Assembly: GCA_964653655.1 (NCBI GenBank)
Contig: CAZZHG010000029.1
Location: forward strand, 1 to 50,960
From: CAZZHG01 sp964653655
GTDB taxonomy: Bacteria > Bdellovibrionota > FAC87 > UBA2466
DNA: 50,960 bases
Reading direction: 5' to 3'
Position 1 is the stretch's first letter. The number at the start of each line of letters is the position of its first letter. The notes under the pieces were generated by a model. The model searched no databases. It was not told where the DNA came from and worked only from the letters and a program-made list of their open reading frames with translations. The translations under genes and the position numbers were made by a program. Below are positions 32,972 through 43,091 of this stretch, in pieces.

Positions 32972-34408
32972 TTAACCGTTGCCGGCTTCGTCGACCGTGT
33001 CCTCATCGTCATCGACGCTGAGGGCGTTCAGGGCATATTTGTCGACCCGGTAGCGCATCGAGCGGAAGCTGATCTTCAAGAGCTTCGCCGCCTTCTTCTT
33101 CACGCCACCCGTCTGCTGGAGCGCCTTCATGAGAAGGGTCCGCTCGAAATCCGCAACCAGACGCTCGAGGTCGATTCCGGCCTGCTCGTCGATCTCGATC
33201 TTGTGAGCATCGAGCTGGCCAGCGGGCTGCTGCGCCTCGTGCATGTGCCGGGGCAGACTCTCGGGCAAAATAATCGCACCGGGTTCCAGCGCGACGGTGC
33301 GCTCGATGATGTTCTCGAGCTCACGGACGTTGCCGGGATAGTGATACCGCTTCAGGGTATCCATCGCTTCGTTGCTGATTTTCTTCACCGGAATGCCGAG
33401 GATACTGGAGAACTTCTCGAGGAAGCTGTTTGCCAGCATCTGGACGTCGTCCCGGCGCTCACGGAGCGGCGGACACTGGATCTGAATCACGTTAAGGCGG
33501 TAAAAAAGGTCTTCGCGGAAGTTGCCGGTTTTCACTTCGTGGTCGAGAACCCGGTTCGTCGCCGAGATGACTCTCACGTCCACGCGCACGTCGTCCGTGC
33601 CGCCGACCCGCTTGAAGGTACCTTCCTGAATCACGCGAAGCAGCTTCACCTGCATGGAGAGGGGCAGCTCGCCCAACTCGTCCAGGAAGATGGTTCCGCC
33701 GTTGGCGACTTCGAAGAGGCCTTTCTTATCCGCGATGGCGCCGGTGAAAGAGCCCTTCTTGTGGCCGAACATTTCGCTTTCCATCAAATTCTCGGGGATC
33801 GCGCCGCAGTTGACCGTAACGAACGGCTTGTCCTTCAAGGGGCCGTTGTAGTGGATCGCGCGGGCGATGAGTTCCTTACCGGTACCCGATTCGCCGGTGA
33901 TGAGCACCGAGCTCTTCGTGTTGGCGACGCGTTTGACCATCTCGTAGATTCGGAGCATGGGGGGCGCGCTGCCGATGATGTTGTCGAAAGCGTATTTCGT
34001 GCCGAGCTCTTTTTTGAGCTGGGCGTTCTCGAGCTTCAGGCTGCGCTTTTCGAGCGCCTGTTGCACGATGATCTTGATCTCGTCGATTTTGAAAGGCTTT
34101 TGGATGTAGTCGTAGGCACCGAGCTTCATCGCCTCGACCGCCGTTTCGGTCGAGCCGAAAGCGGTGATCATGATGCACACGAGCTCGGAATCGAATTCCC
34201 GCGCCTTGGCGAGAAGATCGAGGCCGGACATTTCGGGCATCTGGATATCGGAAATCACGAGGTCGGCGGGGCTCGCTTTGAGAGCCTCCAAGCCTTCCCG
34301 TCCATTGGACGCCGTGGAGACTTCATAGCCTTCACGCTTCAACATGATCTCGAAAAACTCTCTAATGCTCTCTTCGTCGTCAACAACGAGAATGCGGTAC
34401 TTATTCAT
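32972..34408 (-). CDS. Sigma-54-dependent response regulator (NtrC family, PilR-like)
   Basis: A 478-residue activator. The receiver domain (1-120) has acidic residues D10/D11, phospho-acceptor D54 and K104. The AAA+ domain shows Walker A GESGTGKE (172-179) and Walker B FLDE (241-244). The sigma-54 contact loop reads GSFTGA (219-224) in place of the usual GAFTGA. The C-terminus is a Fis-type helix-turn-helix (GGVKKKAAKLLKISFRSMRYRVDKY). It converges on the pilin gene; in Myxococcus and Pseudomonas, PilR of this type activates pilA, so that role is plausible. No partner kinase is in the window. Other NtrC-type roles remain possible. Confidence 0.88.
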   Translation of the reverse strand: MNKYRILVVDDEESIREFFEIMLKREGYEVSTASNGREGLEALKASPADLVISDIQMPEMSGLDLLAKAREFDSELVCIMITAFGSTETAVEAMKLGAYDYIQKPFKIDEIKIIVQQALEKRSLKLENAQLKKELGTKYAFDNIIGSAPPMLRIYEMVKRVANTKSSVLITGESGTGKELIARAIHYNGPLKDKPFVTVNCGAIPENLMESEMFGHKKGSFTGAIADKKGLFEVANGGTIFLDELGELPLSMQVKLLRVIQEGTFKRVGGTDDVRVDVRVISATNRVLDHEVKTGNFREDLFYRLNVIQIQCPPLRERRDDVQMLANSFLEKFSSILGIPVKKISNEAMDTLKRYHYPGNVRELENIIERTVALEPGAIILPESLPRHMHEAQQPAGQLDAHKIEIDEQAGIDLERLVADFERTLLMKALQQTGGVKKKAAKLLKISFRSMRYRVDKYALNALSVDDDEDTVDEAGNG

Positions 34409-34489
34409 CGACCACCTCAGCTACAAACGTCCACAGGGTACAACTACTGAGCGATGAGGGTTTGGTACGTATTCTCGAAGGAGACAGGC

Positions 34490-34663
34490 ATGGGCTGGAC
34501 TAAGCCAGTAAAGGGCAATGCCACTGCTACCTCAATCTACGTACGACCTTCTTCAACTCCTACAACGACCGATTTTCGTCTCTTGATAGAGCAAAGATTG
34601 TTCCAACGAAAAAGCCGAGCAAGTGGGCTTACTCAGGAAGGCTTCGTTTTGTATTCTGTCTAG
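34490..34663 (+). CDS. Possible small protein, 57 residues
   Basis: AAGGAG lies six bases before the ATG at 34490, a good ribosome site, and a TATTCT sits about 20 bases upstream. The product starts MGWTKPVKGNATATSIY and has no recognisable domain, signal or helix pattern; composition is plain. It lies in the 485-base gap between the regulator and the peptide importer operon. Support comes only from the ribosome site, so this is tentative. Confidence 0.3.
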   Translation: MGWTKPVKGNATATSIYVRPSSTPTTTDFRLLIEQRLFQRKSRASGLTQEGFVLYSV

Positions 34664-34725
34664 CTTCGTGTCGGCGGCGTTGCGAGTGTGTGACAAAAAA
34701 CGGCTGGGGGAGGGGAAACGGGGAA

Positions 34726-34856
34726 GAGCGGGAGCGAGAGCGAGCGCAAGGAAGACTTTCGATCTAAGCTTAGATTTGATTGCTGGCTAGCGCAAACGGC
34801 AAGTGCGGGAGGCGGAGATCAAGATGATTACCTTGCGCTCGCTCTCGCTCTCGCTC
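34726..34856. repeat. Long inverted repeat (hairpin family 2, copy D) downstream of the opp operon
   Basis: Arms 34726-34751 and 34831-34856 pair over 26 bases with one mismatch; the left arm is a GAGCGA hexamer repeat. The 79-base centre contains the palindrome ATCTAAGCTTAGAT. The left-arm sequence at 34741-34758 matches copy C (43005-43022) at 17 of 18 bases. It begins about 40 bases beyond the oppF stop. Confidence 0.8.
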
Positions 34857-34893
34857 TTTCTTCAGGCTGTGGACGTCGAACTCGTGTACGAAA

Positions 34894-36878
<1,985 letters not shown>

Positions 36879-36879
36879 A

Positions 36880-37791
36880 TCAGTCCCTCGCTCCCTTCGG
36901 ATCCAGGGCATCGCGGAGACCGTCGCCGAGGAAGTTCAAGGAGAACAGAGTCGCCGCGAGCGATACCGCCGGAAAGAGCAGGTTCCACGGGGCGATTTCC
37001 ATGACTTCCACGCCGTTCGAAATCAAAGTGCCCCAGGAAGCCATGGGCGCCTGAACACCGAGACCGAGGAAGCTAAGGAAAGCTTCTTCCAGAATCACCG
37101 ACGGTACCGTGAGGGTGAGGTACACGATCACGGGGCCGAGGGAGTTCGGAATGAGGTGCTTGCGAATGATGCTGAAATTGGAAATGCCCATGGCGTGGGC
37201 CGCTTCGATGAACTCCTTTTGCTTCAGGGAGATCACCTGCCCGCGCACGATCCGGGCCATCGTCAGCCACTGGGTGAGGCCGAGGGCGATGAACAGGAGC
37301 AGGAAGTTGCGGCCGAAGTACACCATCAGAATGATGACGAGAAAGATGAAGGGCAGCGCGTAGAGCACGTCCACGATGCGCATCATGACGTTATCGGTCC
37401 GGCCGCCGATAAAACCCGAAACCGCACCGTAGATAATTCCGACCGCAACGCTAACCAGCGAAGCAAGCACGCCCACCATGATGGAGATGCGTCCGCCGAA
37501 AAGCAGCCGCGAGAAGAGATCGCGGCCCAGCGTATCGGTGCCGAACCAGTGAGCCGCCGAAGGAGGCGCGAGCGTCAGCTCCAGGTTCTGGGCTTCGTAG
37601 TCGGAGCCGAGAATCAAAGGCAGAAGGAAGCAGATGGCGATCTCGGTGATCAGAAAGACCGCGCCGATCACCGCCATGCGGTTTTTCTTCAGCCGGTGAA
37701 AGGCGTCTTGCCAAAGGCTGACTCCGCCTTCTTCTTTAATTTCAGCTAGGTTCTGGGTCACTACTAGTTTGTCGGTTGCCTGTATTATCAC
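36880..37791 (-). CDS. oppC: Peptide ABC importer permease (OppC-like)
   Basis: A 303-residue inner-membrane subunit with six predicted helices. An N-terminal soluble stretch leads into the first helix after RLKKNRMAVIGAVF, as in OppC. The PNSLGPVIVYLTLTVP region includes the EAA-type coupling loop that contacts the ATPases, and the C-terminus NFLGDGLRDALDPKGA is diagnostic for the family. It overlaps oppB by four bases. Confidence 0.92.
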   Translation of the reverse strand: MIIQATDKLVVTQNLAEIKEEGGVSLWQDAFHRLKKNRMAVIGAVFLITEIAICFLLPLILGSDYEAQNLELTLAPPSAAHWFGTDTLGRDLFSRLLFGGRISIMVGVLASLVSVAVGIIYGAVSGFIGGRTDNVMMRIVDVLYALPFIFLVIILMVYFGRNFLLLFIALGLTQWLTMARIVRGQVISLKQKEFIEAAHAMGISNFSIIRKHLIPNSLGPVIVYLTLTVPSVILEEAFLSFLGLGVQAPMASWGTLISNGVEVMEIAPWNLLFPAVSLAATLFSLNFLGDGLRDALDPKGARD

Positions 37792-38708
37792 TCGTACCTC
37801 ACCCTCGGGTCGAGCACTGCGTACGCGACGTCGACAAGAAAGTTACAGATAAAGATGAGCGCGAAATAGAGGAGCGACGTCCCCATGACGACGGTGTAGT
37901 CGCGGTTCAGGGCGCTTTCGATGAAAAACCGGCCGAGACCGGGAATATTGAAGATCATCTCGGTCACGAGGGACCCCGAAATGATGCCCGCGAGAGCCGG
38001 TCCCAGGTACGAAACCACCGGGAGCATGCCGCCCCGGAGAGCGTGCTTGATCACGATCATGGGCTCCGAAAGCCCTTTGGCCCGGGCCGTACGGATGAAG
38101 TCCTGCGAGCGGATCTCCATCAGCCCGCCGCGCGTCAGCCGGGAGATGTAGGCCGCATAGGCGAATCCGAGCGTCAAAGACGGAAGCACCCGATCCTGCC
38201 AGGAGTTCCACCCGGCGACGGGCAGCCACCCGAGCCACAACCCGAAGATGAGCACCAGCACGGGGCCGATGACGAAGGTCGGCAGGCAAATGCCGAGAAT
38301 CGAAATGGACATCGGAAAGTAATCGAGCCACGAGTTGGGCTTTACCGCCGCGAGTCCCCCCGCCGTCACTCCGATAATGAGGGCGAGAAAGAGTGACGTG
38401 AGCCCCAGCTCCATCGAGACCGGAAAGGAATCGGCGATGATCTCGTTCACCGTGCGGTTCGCGTGTTTGAAGGACGGGCCGAGATCGAAATGGGCAAGGT
38501 CATTCAGATAACGGACGTACTGCCGGGGCAGCGACTCGTCCATGTGGTACTTGGCTTGTAGATTTTTGAGGATGGCCGGGGGAACCTTTCGTTCGGAATC
38601 GAAAGGCCCCCCGGGGGCGAACCGGATCATGAAAAACACGACGGTCACGACCATGAAAAACACCGGCACCATCACCGCCAGTCTTCCCAGTAGATACCGC
38701 AGTCCCAT
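37788..38708 (-). CDS. oppB: Peptide ABC importer permease (OppB-like)
   Basis: A 306-residue inner-membrane subunit. It starts MGLRYLLGRLAVMVPVFF, the typical OppB first helix. The coupling loop region is DFIRTARAKGLSEPMIVIKHALR, and the end VDVAYAVLDPRVRYE is diagnostic. It follows oppA by about 30 bases and overlaps oppC by four bases, so oppA through oppF are one transcript. Confidence 0.92.
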   Translation of the reverse strand: MGLRYLLGRLAVMVPVFFMVVTVVFFMIRFAPGGPFDSERKVPPAILKNLQAKYHMDESLPRQYVRYLNDLAHFDLGPSFKHANRTVNEIIADSFPVSMELGLTSLFLALIIGVTAGGLAAVKPNSWLDYFPMSISILGICLPTFVIGPVLVLIFGLWLGWLPVAGWNSWQDRVLPSLTLGFAYAAYISRLTRGGLMEIRSQDFIRTARAKGLSEPMIVIKHALRGGMLPVVSYLGPALAGIISGSLVTEMIFNIPGLGRFFIESALNRDYTVVMGTSLLYFALIFICNFLVDVAYAVLDPRVRYE

Positions 38709-38740
38709 GACGTTTCGCCCTTCCTCTAAGTTGCGTTAAA

Positions 38741-40348
38741 TTACGGCTTCAGCTTCAAGCTCACGTACTTGAGCGGATGAATGTCTTCCACGTTCGCATG
38801 CCAGCCGTCCACGAGCGGCGACTTCAAGTACACGCGCGTGTAGACGTAGATCGGAATGCACGGAAGCTCATCGAGGAGGATGTCCTCGGCCTTGCCGAAT
38901 AGGGCGAGGCGCTTCTTCGCGTTCGTTTCCTTGCCGGCATCCGCGAGCAGCTTGTCGTACGTCTTGTTGCCCCAGCCCGAGCGGTTGTTGCCGCCGCCGG
39001 TGAGGAACAAGTCGAGGAACGTGTTCGGATCGTTGTAGTCGGCGATCCAGCCGGCGCGCGAGACGCCGAAGTTAAGCTGGGTCTGGCTGTCGAGGTAAAC
39101 CTTCCATTCCTGGTTGAACAGCTTGATCTCGACGCCGAGAGCCTGCTTCCACATCTGCGCGATGGCTTCGGCAATCTTCTTGTGGCTGTCCGAAGTGTTG
39201 TAAAGCAGCTCGATGGGCGCGATGCCCTTGCCGTCCGGATATCCGGCTTCGGCAAGCAACTTCTTCGCTTCGGCGAGACGCTCGTGGCCTTTCGGCAACC
39301 GCGGCGTCGGCGTGTAACCGCCGGTGCCCGGAGGCGTGAAGGCGGTGGCCGGCAGCTGTCCGCCGCGGGTCACGAGGTTCACGATTTTTTCGCGATCGAT
39401 GGCGAGCGCGAGAGCCTTGCGGACGCGCTTGTCGTCGAGGGGCTTCTTCGTCGTGTTGACCCAGTAGTGGTAAATGCCAAGGTAGGGCGACTCCTGGTAG
39501 ACGCCGTCCTTCTTCGACTTCCACGTGGTGATCTTTTCGAGGGGAACCTCGTTGGTCACGTGAAGCTCGCCGGAGCGGAACATCTTTTCTTCGGTGTCCT
39601 GCTTTTCGACCGGGAGATAGTTGACGTCGCTGAGAGTGACCTTCGCCGCGTCCCAATAGGTGGGGCTTTTCTTCAGAGTGATGACTTTGTTCACCTGCCA
39701 GCTGTCCAGCATGAAGGCGCCGTTGGTGACGATGTTTTCCTTACGCGTCCACGCGGCCTTGTGCTTTTCCACGGTGCCCTTGTGAATCGGATAAAGGGAA
39801 TGGTGGTAGAGCAGGCCCAGAAAGAAAGGCGTCGGGTTGTTCAGGGTCACTTCGAAAGTGTTCGCGTCGATGGCTTTGAGGCCCAGCTTCGAAGCGTCGG
39901 TGAGCTTGCCCTTGTTGAAGTCCTCGCCGCCCACGATGTAGTAGGCCTGGTAGGCGTACTCGGAAGCGGTGTCGGGCTTCAGAAGGCGCGTCCACGAGTA
40001 GACGAAATCTTCCGCCGTGACGGGGTCGCCGTTGGTCCATTTCGCGTTCTTGCGGAGCTTGAAGGTGTAGACCTTGCCCGTCTTGTCGACCTTCCAGCTT
40101 TCGGCGACGCCGGGAACCGGATTGAGCGTCTTGGGGTCCTTGCTCACGAGCGGCTCGAAAAGATTTTGGAGGATGTGGTGCTCCGGAACTCCGGTCACGA
40201 CGTGCGGATCCAGGTCCTTCGGTTCCGCGCCGTTGCCGATGTTGAGAACCTGCGCTGCGGCCGGAGCGGCGGCGAATGACGGCTGAATCGCCAGCCCAAA
40301 AACCACCAGTGAGAGAGAGCCGAGTCTAACGAGTCTCGAAACGTTCAC
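38741..40348 (-). CDS. oppA: Peptide-binding periplasmic protein (OppA-like, SBP family 5)
   Basis: The substrate-binding protein of the importer. The mature part contains GNGAEPKDLDPHVVTGVPEH, the SBP_bac_5 opening, and later YNTSDSHKKIAEAIAQMWKQ and YNDPNTFLDLFL. The first ~25 residues form a signal peptide (FGLAIQPSFA), without a lipobox. AGGAGG abuts the ATG at 40357 with no spacer but lies nine bases before a GTG at 40348, so I place the start at GTG; the ATG adds three residues. It is the first gene of the five-gene operon. Confidence 0.92.
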   Translation of the reverse strand: MNVSRLVRLGSLSLVVFGLAIQPSFAAAPAAAQVLNIGNGAEPKDLDPHVVTGVPEHHILQNLFEPLVSKDPKTLNPVPGVAESWKVDKTGKVYTFKLRKNAKWTNGDPVTAEDFVYSWTRLLKPDTASEYAYQAYYIVGGEDFNKGKLTDASKLGLKAIDANTFEVTLNNPTPFFLGLLYHHSLYPIHKGTVEKHKAAWTRKENIVTNGAFMLDSWQVNKVITLKKSPTYWDAAKVTLSDVNYLPVEKQDTEEKMFRSGELHVTNEVPLEKITTWKSKKDGVYQESPYLGIYHYWVNTTKKPLDDKRVRKALALAIDREKIVNLVTRGGQLPATAFTPPGTGGYTPTPRLPKGHERLAEAKKLLAEAGYPDGKGIAPIELLYNTSDSHKKIAEAIAQMWKQALGVEIKLFNQEWKVYLDSQTQLNFGVSRAGWIADYNDPNTFLDLFLTGGGNNRSGWGNKTYDKLLADAGKETNAKKRLALFGKAEDILLDELPCIPIYVYTRVYLKSPLVDGWHANVEDIHPLKYVSLKLKP

Positions 40349-40523
40349 CTTGTTCATCCTCCTGTTAGTGACCGCAAAAGCGTTCCCCGCTAGGGGCACT
40401 GCAAAGGGTCTGCCAGTAAAGTGGATCGAACACTCAAGTTAGCACCGTGTCTTGTGGCCGGGAAAAGGAAAACCCCCACGAGAAAAGGCCTTACTCCGAT
40501 GCTAACGCATCTGTCGTAAGTAC

Positions 40524-40559
40524 TTAATATTAATGTTAAAGTTAACGTTAACGTTAAGC
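40524..40559. repeat. Six tandem TTAANN hexamers
   Basis: TTAA recurs at exactly six-base spacing at 40524, 40530, 40536, 40542, 40548 and 40554, with NN being TA, TG, AG, CG, CG, GC. The block is AT-rich within GC-rich DNA and contains the palindrome GTTAACGTTAAC. Confidence 0.85.
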
Positions 40560-40632
40560 CGCGCGCGGACCCGAACTTCGCTTCGCTCGTGAAGGTGCAA
40601 AAGGGGACTGAAGGGGAGGAGAAAGCGGCGCG

Positions 40633-40661
40633 AATTCTGTGGTGCTTGGCAGAATTTTTTT
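40633..40661 (+). terminator. Orphan intrinsic terminator upstream of the GGDEF gene
   Basis: AATTCTG pairs with CAGAATT (seven pairs) around a ten-base loop and runs into T residues (seven in all counting the stem end). It faces + strand but no + strand gene precedes it. Confidence 0.55.
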
Positions 40662-40729
40662 CGCTCTCTTCGGGGAGGGTGGTGCGTTTTGGCCCTCACT
40701 CGGAGTGGGCCAGGGATCGCGCGATGTTC

Positions 40730-40735
40730 TATAAT
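40730..40735 (+). promoter_or_regulatory. TATAAT -10 element directly before the GGDEF gene
   Basis: A perfect TATAAT ends six bases before the ATG at 40742; normal spacing starts the transcript at the ATG, so a leaderless mRNA is likely. No TTGACA-like -35 is seen at the right distance. Confidence 0.45.
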
Positions 40736-40741
40736 TAACAA

Positions 40742-41740
40742 ATGACCGCACCCGCGAAGCCACCAACCGCGCCCGCCGTTCCCGCGGCTCCCCCCGCGCC
40801 GGTTGTTCCCGCCGCCGAAGCGGCCCGAGTCCGCAAAGTCGTGATCGCGGACGACAGCCGAGACAATCTCGCACTGCTTTCGGAAGCGTTGAAGCTCGCC
40901 AACATCGAGGTTTACACGGCCGACGACGGCGCGAAGGCGATTCCGCTCGTGGAGAAGCACTCTCCCGATCTCGTGCTGCTCGATTACAACATGCCGAACC
41001 TGAACGGCCTCGAGACGCTCAAAAAATTGCGCGAGAAGGAAAACTACTGCGCCGTCATCTTCGTTTCTGCCAACACCGATCCGAAACTAATCGCGGAATG
41101 TCTGGATGCCGGCGCCGACGACTACATCCGAAAGCCGTTTCCGTTCAGCGAGCTCGTGGCGCGGGTGAAAGTCCGTTTCCGTATCCGGGATCTCCACGAG
41201 GCGTTGAAGAAGGCCAACCAGCAGCTGCAGGATTTGAGTGAGCACGACGATCTGACGGGCCTCTTCAACATGAGGTGCATCTACGACAAGATCGAGTTCG
41301 AGCTGCGCCGCTCCCGCCGTTACGGCCGCCGCATGGCCTGCGTGATGATGGACATGGATCACTTCAAGACGATCAACGACGGGGCCGACCATCTCTTCGG
41401 AAGTTTCGTGCTCAAGCAGGTGGGCCGTCTCGTCGCCCAGAACATCCGCGAAGTGGATTTGGCCGCCCGTTACGGCGGCGACGAGTTTCTCATCGTACTC
41501 ACGGAAATTTCCCCCGACGGGGCCGAGAAGTTTTCCGAGCGCTTGCGCTCAGTGCTCGGCGGCTACGAGTTCAACGACGGAAAACACTCCGCTAAACGCA
41601 CGGCGAGCCTGGGCTTTGCCACCGCTGAGCCGGGCTCCACGCTTTCAGCGGTCGAGCTGGTCCGCAAAGCCGATCACGCCCTCTACGAAGCCAAACGCGC
41701 GGGCCGCAACCGCGTCGTCGGCCACCACTACGACAAGTAG
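40742..41740 (+). CDS. Response regulator with GGDEF diguanylate cyclase domain
   Basis: A 332-residue cytoplasmic protein that should make cyclic di-GMP when phosphorylated. After a Pro/Ala-rich start (1-28), the receiver domain has D37/D38, phospho-acceptor D81 and K131. The GGDEF domain has an intact active site, GGDEF (245-249), and the inhibitory I-site REVD (236-239) five residues upstream, so it should be active and product-inhibited. The layout resembles one half of PleD. No kinase is adjacent. It could control adhesion, motility or predatory switching in this organism, which is inference. There is no ribosome site; see the TATAAT six bases upstream. Confidence 0.92.
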   Translation: MTAPAKPPTAPAVPAAPPAPVVPAAEAARVRKVVIADDSRDNLALLSEALKLANIEVYTADDGAKAIPLVEKHSPDLVLLDYNMPNLNGLETLKKLREKENYCAVIFVSANTDPKLIAECLDAGADDYIRKPFPFSELVARVKVRFRIRDLHEALKKANQQLQDLSEHDDLTGLFNMRCIYDKIEFELRRSRRYGRRMACVMMDMDHFKTINDGADHLFGSFVLKQVGRLVAQNIREVDLAARYGGDEFLIVLTEISPDGAEKFSERLRSVLGGYEFNDGKHSAKRTASLGFATAEPGSTLSAVELVRKADHALYEAKRAGRNRVVGHHYDK

Positions 41741-41779
41741 CTCTCGTCCTTCTCCTTAGTAGGTATGCGTTCCACTCTA

Positions 41780-41827
41780 TTTTGGAACACTTCGTTCCAA
41801 AAAGCATTGTGCGCATTTCGCGAAATC
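41780..41827. promoter_or_regulatory. Hairpin and palindrome upstream of the DUF4360-like gene
   Basis: TTTTGGAAC and GTTCCAAAA (nine perfect pairs, loop ACTTC; 41780-41802) lie 40 bases after the GGDEF stop and may terminate it. The perfect palindrome ATTTCGCGAAAT (41816-41827) follows and could be an operator. Confidence 0.45.
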
Positions 41828-41880
41828 GTTACAACAGAATCAGAAGGCGGAACAAACCGCCGGGGACAAAGGAGACGGGG

Positions 41881-42480
41881 ATGAAATCGATCACACTGAC
41901 AATCCTGATGGGACTCGCGCTTCAGGCCCATGGCCGAGGCGGAGAAGACGGAGGCGGCATCATCATCATCGGTGGCGGCCGCCACCAAATCGAGCTGGGC
42001 GAAGCCGTTACCGGCGGTACCGCTTGTAACTACGAAGGCTCGGTGGACATCGAGCTCGAAGACGACGGAAAGCTCAAAGTGGATTTCGACGATTTCAGCG
42101 CCACGATGCGTGGCAGCCGCATCGAACGGGCGACCTGTATGTTCTCCGCTCCGATCAGCTGGCCTCGGGGCCAGAGGGTCGTGATCAAGGATCTTGGAAT
42201 CAGAGGCCACTCGGCCGTGAGCTACAGCACCCGCGCTTCGGTCGCGGCTGAGATGTTCATGACCGGCGGTTTCGGTGAGACGCTCTCGGAATCTCTCTCC
42301 TCGGGAGTGTCTAGTTTTAACGAGAAACTGAACGGCGAGGTTTACAGCTCGGATTGCTCGGGTTCCGGCCTGCTCCGCCTGAACTCGAACATCCGGCTCA
42401 TCGGCTCAGGGTACGGCGGCGCGGGTAAAGTCGAAGTCCGCAAAATCTCCGCCGAGCTCAGTCTCGAGTCCTGTCACTGA
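41881..42480 (+). CDS. Secreted DUF4360-like protein
   Basis: A 199-residue exported protein. The signal peptide is MKSITLTILMGLALQAHG. The mature part follows DUF4360: a GTACNYEGSVDIEL start, LKVDFDDFSATM, then TCMFSAPISWPRGQRVVI, and a closing SDCSGSGLLRLNSNIRL with paired Cys. It is a probable beta-sandwich with disulfides; members are secreted proteins of unknown role. AAAGGAG lies seven bases before the ATG. A GGAGAGGAGC/GCTCCTCTCC hairpin follows the stop. Confidence 0.65.
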   Translation: MKSITLTILMGLALQAHGRGGEDGGGIIIIGGGRHQIELGEAVTGGTACNYEGSVDIELEDDGKLKVDFDDFSATMRGSRIERATCMFSAPISWPRGQRVVIKDLGIRGHSAVSYSTRASVAAEMFMTGGFGETLSESLSSGVSSFNEKLNGEVYSSDCSGSGLLRLNSNIRLIGSGYGGAGKVEVRKISAELSLESCH

Positions 42481-42487
42481 AACTAGG

Positions 42488-42536
42488 GGAGAGGAGCTTC
42501 GGGTCCCGGTCCGGGGGGATCTAGAGGCTCCTCTCC
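42488..42536 (+). terminator. Purine-rich hairpin after the DUF4360-like gene
   Basis: GGAGAGGAGC (42488-42497) and GCTCCTCTCC (42527-42536) form ten perfect pairs; no T run follows. It may be an end-of-transcript or processing hairpin. Confidence 0.4.
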
Positions 42537-42585
42537 ACTGCCCCAGGTCTTGAAACCATGAAACTCTCCAGAGAAAATCTTCGCC

Positions 42586-42984
42586 ATGAAACTACTCATG
42601 GCCCTAGCCCTTACGGTTTCGGCGGCCGCGCCGGCAACTGAACCACGAAAGTACTCCTCCCGCGCGACCATTCGCACGCTACTCGAAAATAGAAACATGA
42701 AACTCAAGGCCGCCGGCTGCGACACCTCGATGGGCCCGACCGTCGGAGATTACGTGTCGTTTCTTTTGGGCACGATGGCGGATTCGGCGAAGGAGGACCT
42801 CTCCCGCCTGACCGTCGCCTGCGTGGACGAGGGGAAAGGAAAGTTTCCCGTCGCTTGTGAGTTCACGGCCCATGTTCAGGATAAGGCGGGGGAATCTCCC
42901 TGGGACTACGGGCTCAAGTTCAAGCGTACGGCGGACGGCAAGAAAATCGATGAGGCCAGCCTCATGTGCCCCGGCACGCCATAG
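42586..42984 (+). CDS. Secreted hypothetical protein, 132 residues
   Basis: Starts MKLLMALALTVSAAAP, a short signal peptide. The mature region has two Cys pairs (CDTSMG with VACVDEGKG; VACEF with SLMCPG) and strand-rich sequence. No family recognised. The start is the first ATG of the hydrophobic segment; no strong ribosome site is visible. The stop codon touches the left arm of hairpin copy C. Confidence 0.5.
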   Translation: MKLLMALALTVSAAAPATEPRKYSSRATIRTLLENRNMKLKAAGCDTSMGPTVGDYVSFLLGTMADSAKEDLSRLTVACVDEGKGKFPVACEFTAHVQDKAGESPWDYGLKFKRTADGKKIDEASLMCPGTP

Positions 42985-43084
42985 AAAAGATCGGGATCGA
43001 GAGACGAGAGCAAGGAAGACTTCTTACGTCACCGCCCTTTTGAAGGGGAAGGTGTCCTTGCTCTCGAGCCCGATCCCGATCTTT
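42984..43084. repeat. Long imperfect inverted repeat (hairpin family 2, copy C)
   Basis: AAAGATCGGGATCG (42986-42999) pairs with CGATCCCGATCTTT, and CGAGAGCAAGGA (43005-43016) pairs with 43055-43066, separated by a small internal loop. It lies between convergent genes. The inner segment 43005-43022 matches copy D (34741-34758) at 17 of 18 bases. Confidence 0.8.
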
Positions 43085-43091
43085 CCAGAGA

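Larger units (their letters stand above)
40349..40741. other. 393-base divergent intergenic region (opp operon / GGDEF gene)
   Basis: Holds the TTAANN hexamer array (40524-40559), an intrinsic terminator (40633-40661), a TGGCCC/GGGCCA hairpin with an inner ACT/AGT pair (40690-40712) and a TATAAT just before the next start. No protein gene is supported. Confidence 0.5.

Noticed and set aside
32951..34450. A 499-codon plus-strand open frame opposite the PilR-like gene
   Set aside because: The minus strand encodes complete receiver, AAA+ and Fis domains; the plus frame is His/Asp/Glu-rich sequence without any recognisable domain.
39182..40279. A 365-codon plus-strand frame opposite oppA
   Set aside because: OppA is unmistakable on the other strand and completes the operon.
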